Assembly (NCBI GenBank): GCA_015847255.1 | Contig: JADLZK010010445.1 | Location: forward strand, 62,001-126,000 | Reading direction: 5' to 3' | DNA from: Hyparrhenia diplandra | Lineage: Eukaryota; Streptophyta; Magnoliopsida; Poales; Poaceae | Length of the DNA stretch: 64,000 bases | Shown here: positions 33,443 through 43,121 of the stretch, in pieces | How the letters are laid out: every line of letters begins with the position of its first letter | Numbering within the stretch: position 1 is the first letter of the stretch | The notes under the pieces: generated by a model | Told to the model about the DNA's origin: nothing | Seen by the model: only the letters and a program-made list of their open reading frames with translations | Database searches by the model: none | Translations under genes and position numbers: made by a program

Positions 33443-35211
33443 TGAAAGGTCCTAAATGGCTAGAGGGGGGTGAATAGCCTAATAAAATTTTCTACAAAAC
33501 ACTAGACAAACTTGTTAGAATAACAAAAGGCGATGAACGCGTTTGCTCTAGCTCTACTTGTTGGCAAGCCTCCTATTGACAATTCTAGTTGCTATGATCT
33601 CTAGTTCACACACAAAGGCTAAGTCGCTACTTTACCAACTAGGTGAACAAGCTAGATTACTCTAAACAAGGCTAAGCAACTAGCAAGGTTACTCTATCTA
33701 CTCTAGCACAAGGTTTATATCAAAGTAATGCAAGAGAGAGATAGTGATATACCACAATGTAGAGGTCAATCCAATCACCAAGATGAAACAAAGAGATAAC
33801 CAAATCGATGCCAATCACCAAGGGACAACAAGAGACAAGTGGAGACAATGATTTATCCCGAAATTCACTTGAGCACCCGTCAAGCTACGTCTCCGTTGTG
33901 TCGACCTTCTCACGTGTGGGTCGGTGTGGAGCTCACTCCAAGCCAAATGCCTTTAGGTTTACCGCACCCAAAGCAAATGAGAGGTACTCAACGACACGAG
34001 CAATATATTATCTTGCAATTCGTCATCCCGACAAGGATGCACGGTCCTCTCACAAATCACCGGAGGTGGCCAAGAACAATCACCAACTCTTGCCAACGCC
34101 TCCACCAATCACCAAGCCGGCTAGGGGTGGTGCTCCCCAAGAGCAAAAGGAAATCCACCGGCTCACAACGATCCTCAAGCGCCACTAGATGCAATGATCA
34201 AAGCAAAGTGCACTTGAATCACCTCAACTCACTAGAATGATGCTCTCAAGCAAAGGAAGTGAGGAGGAGGATGTGTGCTCAGCTCTAGAGGTGTTAGGAA
34301 TGATTTCAAATGTCCAAGAGACCTCCACAAACTGGCCAAAGGGGTATAAATAGTCTCCCCCTAAAAATGGAGCCGTTGGGGAGGAACATGCGGCTCAAGA
34401 TCGCATCGGACGGGGCAAGGGTCGACCGGACTCATGCATGAGTCCGGTTGAAGAGTCCGGTCGAAACGACAACCAAAAATAGGACCCCGCGCGCATGCGC
34501 GTCGGTCAGGAATAGTGCATCCGGTCATGCTTAGGTGCATGCGTCCGGTCACTCCTCGTCCGAGACCACGAAAACATGCTCTCTGCCGGGCCCGAGACCA
34601 CGAAAACATGCTCTCGCGGACTCACCCACCGGTGCGCCCAAATCAATTCTGCATGCTTCCGGTCGCGGGTCCGGTCACCGCGTCTGGTAAGCCTTTGAGC
34701 TGCGAATTTTTGTTGTTTCTTTGTCGTTCCTTCGCCTTTGCTCCAAACCGACTTCCGTCACTTGATTCTTGTTGCCGACACGTCGAAGAACACCCGACAC
34801 CATGTGTTAGCATTTTGAAAACATTTTCCATCAAGTACGGAGTTAGTTCTCTAGGTTAGAATGCATGCAAATGATTTTGAACCTAGAGGCACATGAGGAT
34901 CGATATGTACTATAGTTTTCCCCTCTTTATAGTACGGCTTATCGATCCTATAATCACTCACACCCTCTATGGTGTCTTGAGTGTAAAATCAAAATGGCCC
35001 TATGGATATACCTTTGCCTTGAGCCCATTTTGATCCACAATCCACTCCAAGTCATGCACTTGATCATCAATTGAACCATCTCGATCCATCCAACATGACC
35101 ACCATGCATCACACTTGGCTTGACCAATCTCCAACTAAATCAAAATCTTAGCATAGAGAGATTAGTCCTAAGGATGTCATCAATTAGCCAAAACCAATCT
35201 AGAGATCTTCA
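33443..35211 (-). repeat. 3' LTR of the Sirevirus-like copia element
   Basis: 1769 bp, TGAAAGGTCC...AGAGATCTTCA on the plus strand. It pairs with the split 5' LTR. The region 34380-34690 is full of CCGGTC repeats and palindromes (see separate entry), followed towards lower coordinates by a TATA-like ggtataaatagtc at 34344. ORFs at 33808-34240 and 34361-34859 are by chance and not conserved in frame in the other LTR. Confidence 0.9.
34425..34448. promoter_or_regulatory. 24-bp perfect palindrome in copia LTR
   Basis: Half-site ACCGGACTCATG followed by its exact reverse complement. Further ATCCGGTC/GTCCGGTC half-sites follow at 34454, 34519, 34551, 34657 and 34671. Palindromes of the type ACCGGAC...GTCCGGT are known in the cis-regulatory part of Sirevirus LTRs. 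The other LTR copy (60600-60660) has lost the central part. Confidence 0.7.
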
Positions 35212-35225
35212 ATCTCCCCCTTTTT
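35212..35225 (-). other. Polypurine tract of the Sirevirus-like copia element
   Basis: The minus strand reads AAAAAGGGGGAGAT immediately before the LTR start TGAAGATCTC. Confidence 0.85.
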
Positions 35226-36262
35226 GGTAATTGGTGACAACCCGCATAAAGATTTTATGATTAAAGGTTTTGAACCTATCATGGTTGTCCAAGCATTTTG
35301 CTTACAATCATAGGATTGGACAAACATAATAAGCTCGGTTTTTGGTAGCATGAGCTCCCCTACATGTATGCCTAGAGTTTGGTATAGGCTTTGCATACAT
35401 GTATGAATATTGAAATTAGGGAGCGAGCCATGTTACCAAATGATGCTTAAGGTGAAAGAATGGACCTTTGAAGCGTGATACCAATCGAGTTGCGCCTTTC
35501 TCACCATACAAGCATCATGGATAACTAGATATTTTATCAAAAACTCAAAGTACCTCGTGAGATCATATTATAAGCATAGGTACTTGAATTTAGAGCGGAA
35601 ATCAAAATATCTAGATACCTCCTAAGCATGCTAGTTGATCAATTATCAATCAATGTACCACTAGCATACATCACACAAGCATGTTTATAGGAAATTTAAA
35701 TACATGTGCAAGAGGTCATATGTTAGTGCACAACCAAATGCAACAAATGGCTTATGAGCTTGCTCCCCTACTTGTGTGCTTCCAAAAATTTTGATCCCCT
35801 TCTAATCTTTATGCACTAATCTCCCCCCCTTTGTCAACAATTGACATAAAAGGATTGATCGGGTTCTTTCGATATTGGAAAGATTAGATTTCAAATTTGG
35901 TCAAATTTGGATAGCTTGCCATACATGTAATTCAGTTTGAACCAAAGACAAGCTTCTTCACACCTCAAGTGAGGGTTATCATGTCTATGTTGAACCACAT
36001 ATTTGACAATATATCCAAATTCAACACTTGAGATTGCAAGCCCACAAGCATGTCATATGTCATCACTAGATCAATCAAACATATAAAGCAATAGTGATGG
36101 CATACATACATTGAAATTCGTTGCTTTTCATGAATGCAATCCTAAGGAACAAGTTGTATGTCTAGATGATCTAGCAAGCCCTTAGATATTATGATGACAT
36201 ATCAAACAATTTCACCTTTGCTTTGGCTCGGTGGAGAGGCATGTCACATATGTGGGGTGCAT
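35226..36262 (-). other. 3' region of copia element with a second purine tract
   Basis: About 1 kb between the RNase H stop and the PPT. No convincing env-like ORF is seen. A second purine tract, CAAAGGGGGGGAGAT on the minus strand, lies at 35819-35833. Multiplied PPTs in this region are a known Sirevirus feature. Confidence 0.55.
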
Positions 36263-37830
36263 TCAACTCATATTGGAGAAGTCAAGAATGTTCAATTCAT
36301 TTCTAAGCTTGCAAAATCTCTTCTCATCAAGTGGCTTGGTAAATATATCGGCAAGTTGATCTTCGGTATCAATTGGATGGATTGCAATATCTCCTTGTTG
36401 TTGATGCTCTCTAATGAAATGGTGTCTTATATCAATGTGCTTGGTCCTTGTATGTTGCACCAGATTTTTGAGTCATCTTGCAAGCACTCTCATTGTCACA
36501 ATACAAAGGGTACTTTGTTGAAGTCAAAACCATAATCCTTCAATGTGGACCTCATCCAAAGTAGTTGACAACAACAACTCCCCGCACTAACATATTCGGC
36601 TTCGGCGGTAGAAAGTGTCACACTTGTTTGCTTCTTAGAGGACCATGAGACAAGAGATCTTCCAAGGAATTGACAAGTCCCACTAGTGCTTCTTCTATTG
36701 ATCTTGCAACCACCATAGTCGGAGTCCGAATATCCAATAAGCTCAAAGCTAGACCCCTTAGGATACCATAGGCCAACATCTTGTGTATGCTTCAAATACC
36801 TCAATATCCTCTTTGCGGCCTTGTAATGACTCTCTCTTGGTGAGGATTGAAATCTTGCACATAAGCACACACTAAACATGACATCCGGTCTTGATGCGGT
36901 CACATATAGTAGACTACCAATCAATGACCGAAATAGCCTTTGATCAACCATGTTGCCTTTGAGATCTTGATCCAAGGTGCCACTTGTACCCATTGGTGTA
37001 GTTATGCCCTTTGCATCTTGCATGTCAAACTTCTTGATCATGTCTCTTATGTATTTGCCTTGGCTAATGAATGTACCATTCTTGAGTTGCTTGATTTGAA
37101 GTCCAAGGAAATAGGTGAGCTCTCCAAGCATAGACATTTCAAACTCTTTGGCCATCATTTTTGCAAACTCTTCACAATATGCTTGATTTGTTGATCCAAA
37201 TATGATATCATCCACATATATTTGTAAGATGAACAAATCCTTGCCAATCTTCTTGGTGAAGAGAGTAGTGTCGGCCTTCTCCATCTTGAAGCCTTTCTTG
37301 AGCAAGAAGTCTCTCAACCTCTCATACCATGCTCTAGGTGCTTGCTTCAAGCCATACAATGCCTTCTTCAACTTGTACACATGATTTGGCTTGTGATAGT
37401 CTTCAAAACCGGGAGGTTGCTCAACATATACAAGCTCATTGATCAATCCATTGAGAAATGCACTCTTCACATCCATTTGGTATAGCTTGATGTCATGGGC
37501 ACATGCATAGGCTAATAGAATTCTTATTGCCTCTAATCTTGCTACCGGAGCATATGTTTCACCAAAGTCAAGACCCTCAACTTGAGTGTAGCCTTGTGCA
37601 ACTAGTCTTGCTTTGTTTCTAACCACAATGCCATCTTGATCTTGCTTATTCTTGAACACCCACTTGGTTCCAATGACATTATAGTTGGTTGGCCTTTCCA
37701 CCCAAACTTCATTTCTTTCAAAGTTGTTTAGCTCCTCTTGCATTGCCAATACCCATTCTTAATCTTTCATGGCATCATCAATCTTCTCCGGCTCTTCTTG
37801 TGAGACAAATGCAAAGTGCTCACAAAATGC
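36263..37830 (-). pseudogene. Copia reverse transcriptase and RNase H
   Basis: Minus-strand RT: NVIGTKWVFKNKQDQDG, RLVAQGYTQVEGLDF, the first catalytic block YQMDVKSAFLNG, LKQAPRAWYERL, and the catalytic YVDDIIFGST, all intact over a 417-codon frame (36496-37749). RNase H follows: IGYSDSDYGGC, STSGTCQFLG, STAEAEYVSAG, then LYCDNESA and HTRTKHIDIRHHF. Two single-base insertions (near 36512 and 36466) split the RNase H tail. These enzymes would convert the RNA to cDNA. A frame change or stop near 37750-37850 separates RT from integrase. All catalytic residues I know for RT are present, so the polymerase could have been active recently. Confidence 0.9.
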
Positions 37831-37848
37831 CGCAAGCCTTTCTCTTGT

Positions 37849-39175
37849 TTATACTCCACTTGCAATGTCACCAATAATTTGATCAATTGGGTGATCTCTA
37901 GCAACACTTGTATTTTGGAGTATTGGTAGTTGATTGCTTGAACTTGGTTGACCACTTGATGTGCCTTGCACTTGAGAAGATGTACTAGCTTGTTGATCTT
38001 GCAATTGAGAACCACTAGCTTGACCCATTGGAGATGAGAGCACTTGATCTTTGTCATCATCAACATCAATCACTTGAGTTGGCTTGATGTGTCCAATGTC
38101 CATGTTCTTCATTGCATCTACCAATTGGGTTCCACCAACATCATTGTGATTTTCTTCTTCATCTTGAGACCCATTGGTTTCATCAAACTCAACATCATGC
38201 ACTTCTTCAAGTTGACCACTAGTGCTATTCCACACTCTATATGCTTTGCTTGTAGTGGAATAACCAAGCAAGAAACCCTCATCACACTTCTTGTCAAACT
38301 TTCCAAATCTAGTGCCTTTCTTCAATATGTAGCATTTGCAACCAAAGACTCTAAAGTAGGCAATGCTTGGCTTTCTTCCATTCAAGAGCTCATAGGGTGT
38401 CATGCATATCATTGGATGACAATACAATCGGTTGATGTAGTAGCATGCAGTGTTGATTGCTTCGGCCCAAAAGGATTGACTCACATCATATTCACTAAGC
38501 ATTGACCTTGCCATATCCATGAGAGTCCTATTCTTCCTCTCAACCAAGCCATTGAATTGTGGTGTGTAGGTAGGTGAGAACTCATGTTTGATGCCATAAT
38601 CATTGCATAGCTCTTCAATTCTTGTATTCTTGAACTCACTACCATTGTCACTTCTACTTTCTTGATGGTAACATCATATTCATTGCACACTTGCTTGAGA
38701 AATATCTTGAAGATGGAATATGTGTCACTCTTGTCATTGAGAAAGAATACCCATGTGTATCTAGTGAAGTCATCCACAATCACAAATCCATACTTGTTGC
38801 CTCCAATGCTAGTGTATGTGGTTGGACCAAATAAATCCATGTGCATCAACTCAAATGGCTTGCAAGTGCTCATGAAATTCTTCTTAGGATGAGTGTTGCC
38901 CACTTGCTTGCCGGCTTGACATGCACCACATAGCTTGTCCTTTTCAAACTCAACTCCATCCAAGCCTCTTACTAGGTTGTGCTTCACAAGCTTGTTCAAT
39001 TGCTTCATGCCAACATGTCCTAGTCTTCTATGCCATAGCCAACCCATGCTTGATTTGGAGAGCAAGCATGTACTCAATTTTGCTTCACTTGTGCCAAAGT
39101 CAACTAGATAGAGATTGTCATGCCTAAAGCCTTTGAATACCAATTTTGAGTCCTTCATGCTCACAACCTCAATGT
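37849..39175 (-). pseudogene. Copia integrase (GAG-pre-integrase, core and C-terminal part)
   Basis: Minus strand. The GAG-pre-integrase/HHCC zinc-binding part includes WHRRLGHVGMKQLNKL and LCGACQAGKQ. The core has HMDLFGP (first D), FVIVDDFTRYTWVFFL, then RSDNGSEF (second D), which only appears after correcting one missing A near 38653, then FNGLVERKNRT (E). The C-terminal part includes FWAEAINTACYYINR, PYELLNGRKPS and FRVFGCKCYI, then an acidic, Gln/Ser-rich linker to about 37849. It inserts the cDNA and would have made the 5-bp target duplication seen here. One frameshift at 38653 is the only obvious break in the core. Confidence 0.9.
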
Positions 39176-39215
39176 CATCAACCCCAAATATGCACTTGAA
39201 ACCAAGGTCACAAAG

Positions 39216-39458
39216 TTATGCCACCGAGGGCAAGTTGAATTTCACCTTGTCAACATGTGCCACATTGGATATGCTCAAGTCACTTGTGATCTCAATCTTG
39301 CCGTGACCCCTGATCTTGCCTCTACTATTATCACCAAATGTGATGCTACCACCACTTTTGCTTGTATCAAACGAGTTGAATATTCTTGCATCACCGGTCA
39401 TGTGTTGAGTGCACCCACTATCAAGAATCCAATGCCTCCCTCCGGACTTGTAATCCAC
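39216..39458 (-). CDS. Copia aspartic protease
   Basis: Minus-strand HWILDSGCTQHMTGDARIF contains the D-S-G catalytic motif of copia proteases, followed by ITFGDNSRGKIRGHGKIEI and the flap-like region to about 39220. It matures the polyprotein. It is preceded by two in-frame stops (TGA and TAG) that separate it from the gag tail WVPKFH. It is part of the same polyprotein as the integrase downstream; the open frame ends near 39216 before a frame change. Confidence 0.85.
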   Translation of the reverse strand: MDYKSGGRHWILDSGCTQHMTGDARIFNSFDTSKSGGSITFGDNSRGKIRGHGKIEITSDLSISNVAHVDKVKFNLPSVA

Positions 39459-39470
39459 CTACAAATCAAA

Positions 39471-41502
39471 TCAATGAAATTTAGGTACCCATACTTGCTT
39501 GGGTCCTTGGAGGTTAGTCACCAAAGCCTTTGGCACCCAAATGGACTTCTTCTTTGGTCCCACAATTAGAGTACCAATAAACTTTGCCTTCACACCATTC
39601 TCCCTCTTGGTAAGCAAATAGCAAGAATCAAAACAAATTGAATGCACTTGATTTGCTTTCTTGTTGGTGTTCTTTTTAGCACATTCTTGCTCTTGATGCC
39701 CAACTTGCTTGCATCTATAGCAATAGGAACCGTTGCTCTTCACAAAGCTAGGCTTTGGAGTTACAAAGGCCTTCTTGCCTTTCTTGGGAGTAATACCCTA
39801 GACCTTCCTTGTTAAGGGAAAATCTTTGGCTACCCAAGCACTTTAGCAACTTGGCATCCCCACCATATGCCTTACCCAAGGCGTGGGTGAGCTCATCCAC
39901 CTCTCTCTTGAGAGTCTCATTCTCAACTAATAATGATGAATCTAAAATCTTTCCATCACTCCTAGTGGAGATAGAGTGGGTTGATGTGGATGTGGATGGT
40001 ATGTTTGATTCTTCAACATCAACCACGAATGGTTCATCTATAATGTCACATGTTGAACCAACATCCATCTTGGATACCAAGGGAACCTTGTCACACTTAG
40101 CTACTAGCAAGGAATGAGATTTTTCAAGCTTTGTATGAGCAAGTTGAAGCTCCTCATGGTCTTCCTTTAGACACTCATAAGAGGCTTCTTGCTCCCTAAG
40201 GCTCTTTTCAAGAGAGACAACTCTCTTTTCCAAGGCCATACATTCCTTTGCCTTAGCTATGAGAATAATGTTAGCTTGCTCCATTGCCTCAAACATTTCA
40301 TCTTTAGTGGGTTCATTTGATTCATCATATTCATCCTCACTATCATATTTTACTTCATTAGAGGATGGTTCATCATATACCTTAGTGGCCTTAGCCATGA
40401 AGCATGAACCAGAGGATGAGTCAAATAGTGAAGGCTTGTCTTGATCAACTAGAGCCATCATAGCCTTGCCTTCTTCTTCTTCTTCGGACTCATCACTATC
40501 CCATGTCACAACATATGCACCATCTTTGCCTTGCTTGAAGGTGGCCTTGTTCTTGACCCTTCTACGGTCCTTGTTGTTGTTCTTGTCCTTCCTATGAGGA
40601 CAATCCTCAAAGATGTGATCGGGACTATCACACTTCCAACATAGCCTCTTGTCTTCATTGCCCTTGGAAGTGTCCTTCTTCTTGTAGTTCCCAAATCTTC
40701 TCTTGTACTTGAGCATGGTGCCAAATTTCTTGACAACTAAGGCAAGAGCTTCATCAACCTCTTCTAGGCGGATATATCACATTCTTCTTCTTGTGCTTTT
40801 CCCTTGCCCTTGTTTGAGGTGGAAGATGCCTTGAATGCAACGGCCTTCTTCTCCTCAACCTTCTTCTCTTCCTTCTTCTCCTTCTCATCAATATTGTGAT
40901 CATACTTGTCAAATGTCAACACCTCTCCAAGTAGATCATTTGGCTTCTTTTGAATCAAGCCCATCTCTTTATAGCATGAGGATCAACATCTTGAACCTTG
41001 AAGGTAGGCTAATCAAGAATTTGTGACAAAAGTCTTGATCTTGTGTCTTGTAGCCCAATGTCTTGAGGTCATTCACAATGACTTGAAGGCGATGAAACAT
41101 CTCAAGAATTGTTTCACCATCCTTCATCTTGAAGGTCTCGAACTCACTCTTGAGTCCATATAGCTTGGCACTCTTGACAACCTTGGTGCCCTCATATGTT
41201 TCACTCAACCTTGTCCACACTTCACTTGCACGGTCCAAGTCCTTGATTCCCTCAAATATCTTTGCATCGATGGCATTGTATATTGTATTGAGTGCCATTC
41301 GATTGCAAGTCTGATTTGCTCTATCCTCATCGGTGAGCTTGGTAGGATCAATAATGACATAATCATTCTCCGTGACCTCCAATACTCTCTCATGTATGGA
41401 ACCGAGGTACATGGTCATCTTCCTATTCCAATGATCAAAAGAACTCTCACCATCAAAGTGAGGTGGCTTTCCACCAACATGGTTGAACACTATAGTAGCC
41501 AT
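39471..41502 (-). pseudogene. Copia gag polyprotein (four one-base frame changes or fewer)
   Basis: Minus strand from the ATG at 41502 (MATIVFNHVGG). The capsid part has FDGESSFDHWNRKMTMYLGS, SEVWTRLSETYEG and FKMKDGETILEMFHRLQVI. The nucleocapsid part has CWKCDSPDHIFEDC (about 40640) and CYRCKQVGHQEQEC (about 39715), separated by a long acidic, coiled-coil-like region rich in E and K (SLEKSLREQEASYECLKEDHE). The tail is KKSIWVPKALVTNL...VWVPKFH then TGA. Frame changes fall near 40967, 40768 and 39790. It would build the particle; the tail is shared with the element C gag. Confidence 0.88.
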
Positions 41503-41546
41503 ATCTTGCACCGAAGGGTGTTACTCCTTGCTAAAACGGTGACCAC

Positions 41547-41559
41547 GGCTCTGATACCA
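41547..41559 (-). other. Primer-binding site of the Sirevirus-like copia element
   Basis: The minus strand reads TGGTATCAGAGCC, the canonical initiator tRNA-Met PBS, two bases from the LTR edge. Confidence 0.95.
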
Positions 41560-41561
41560 CT

Positions 41562-41764
41562 TGAAAGGTCCTAAATGGCTAGAGGGGGGGTGAATAGCCT
41601 AATAAAATTTTCTACAAAACACTAGACAAACTTGTTAGAATAACAAAAGGCGATAAATGCGTTTGCTCTAGCTCTACTTGTCAGCAAGCCTCCTATTGAC
41701 AATTCTAGTTGCTATGATCTCTAGTTCACACACAAAGGCTAAGTCGCTACTTTACCAACTAGGT
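41562..41764 (-). repeat. 5' LTR of copia element, PBS-side segment
   Basis: 203 bp matching 33443-33645 with very few changes (for example cgataaatgcg for cgatgaacgcg). It ends in the target copy taggt and is then broken by element A; it continues at 59850. Confidence 0.92.
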
Positions 41765-43106
41765 TGTTGGTATAAATTAACTTGAACAGGAGAAATCCGC
41801 AAAGCGCACGGATCTGGATGTAGCTTTCACGGGAGTATTATTCAGTATCGATTTCCACGGGAACGTGAAGTGTACTAGAAAGAGTAGGAACGTCAGAAGA
41901 AAAGAATAATGATGTGAGAAGAGAGTTTAGAATTTTCTAAGTATTCTAAGTTGATCTAAATAATCAAAGGCTTGCTTTACTTTACTTACGTCGGAGGTAG
42001 CGGTACCGTCCCGACCCTCGAAAAGACTGGGAAAGGGTGATCGGGGAAGGCCGCCAAAAGCTCTACGAATCACCAACCCGAACGTGGTGGATTACAAAGA
42101 CCTGACAGGTCTGTCACCCACAGGGCTACCCCAACTAACCGTGGGATTGGGCGCAAACTCGGGTAATCTCTAGTCTAGACACCACGCCTACACTATTAAT
42201 TACTACTCTAATTTCACGTTAAAACTAGAGCACTCAATACGAGCAGAGATCCAGTAAATATTGTAAAGTAAGAACTGAAATTAATTGAATAGAATAAATA
42301 GAAATAATAAATGAAGAACACGAGATTGCTTGAAGGCGAACTAGTTGTTTGTAGATATACAATGTTGATGAAGATCCGACAGTCCGGATCTCAGCTTTTC
42401 TCCGCTCCTCTCTCCTTGATCTTACAACTAGATGAACTAGAAGAACTAGATCTAGAGCTAGAACTAGATGAACTAGACAACTAGAGGGACCTCTCTCTCT
42501 TCTAATATGAAACCCTAGATTTTTCTCTGTTGATAGCTAATGAGGAGATGATGAGAGATGAATGAGAGATGAGCCTTGGGGCTGAGCCTGGGGCTGCTTA
42601 TATAGTCCGGAGGAGGTGCCAGGTGTTGGACTTAGATACATCTCGTACTCCACCGTCGTCGTCGGATCAAACCGACATTAAACATGTGGTTTAGATCGCG
42701 TGTCAAAGTCGGTTGAGGAAGCTTCCGAAGCGCGCCGATGACGTGGAGGGGGAGGCCGGCCGGGCTTTATATTTGGGCCGGGAGCCCAGAGTGGGGCCCA
42801 CTCTGGGTCCGCGGCGCGTCGTGGCTACGGAGTCTTCTAGATGATGTTTTCTTGGGTGCTAAGTCTCGATCACGTCGGGATTAATCCGGAGCCTTCTAGA
42901 GTCTTTCTCGGAGTTGGATTGCGTTACGTTGTGTAGTCGTGCGGCTCGCGAATTCTGTTGTTTCCCTGTTTAGTCCTCGCAATTCACAACTTTACCAAAA
43001 CTGGTGGAAATATATTAGTGACACCCTATTCTAGGTTGTTATTATGATTTATACCCCTTTCTCATGTTTATCGATTAATAATTTTATATGATAACAAGTG
43101 TCAACA
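41765..43106 (-). repeat. 3' LTR of element A (L1)
   Basis: TGTTGGTATAAATTAAC...ATAACAAGTGTCAACA. R/U5 (left part on the plus strand) is shared with B LTRs, but U3 (42740-43106) is of the G type. TATATAAG box on the minus strand at 42598-42606. AACTAG hexamer array of four imperfect units near 42435. Confidence 0.9.
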
Positions 43107-43121
43107 AACTCCCCAAGCTTA
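43107..43121 (-). other. Polypurine tract of element A
   Basis: The minus strand reads AAGCTTGGGGAGTT directly before the LTR start TGTTGACAC. Confidence 0.8.

Noticed and set aside
33808..34240. ORFs of 126-133 residues, with a similar one at 59940-60392
   Set aside because: They sit in both copia LTRs in the orientation opposite to the element, and the frames shift relative to each other. No domain is visible.
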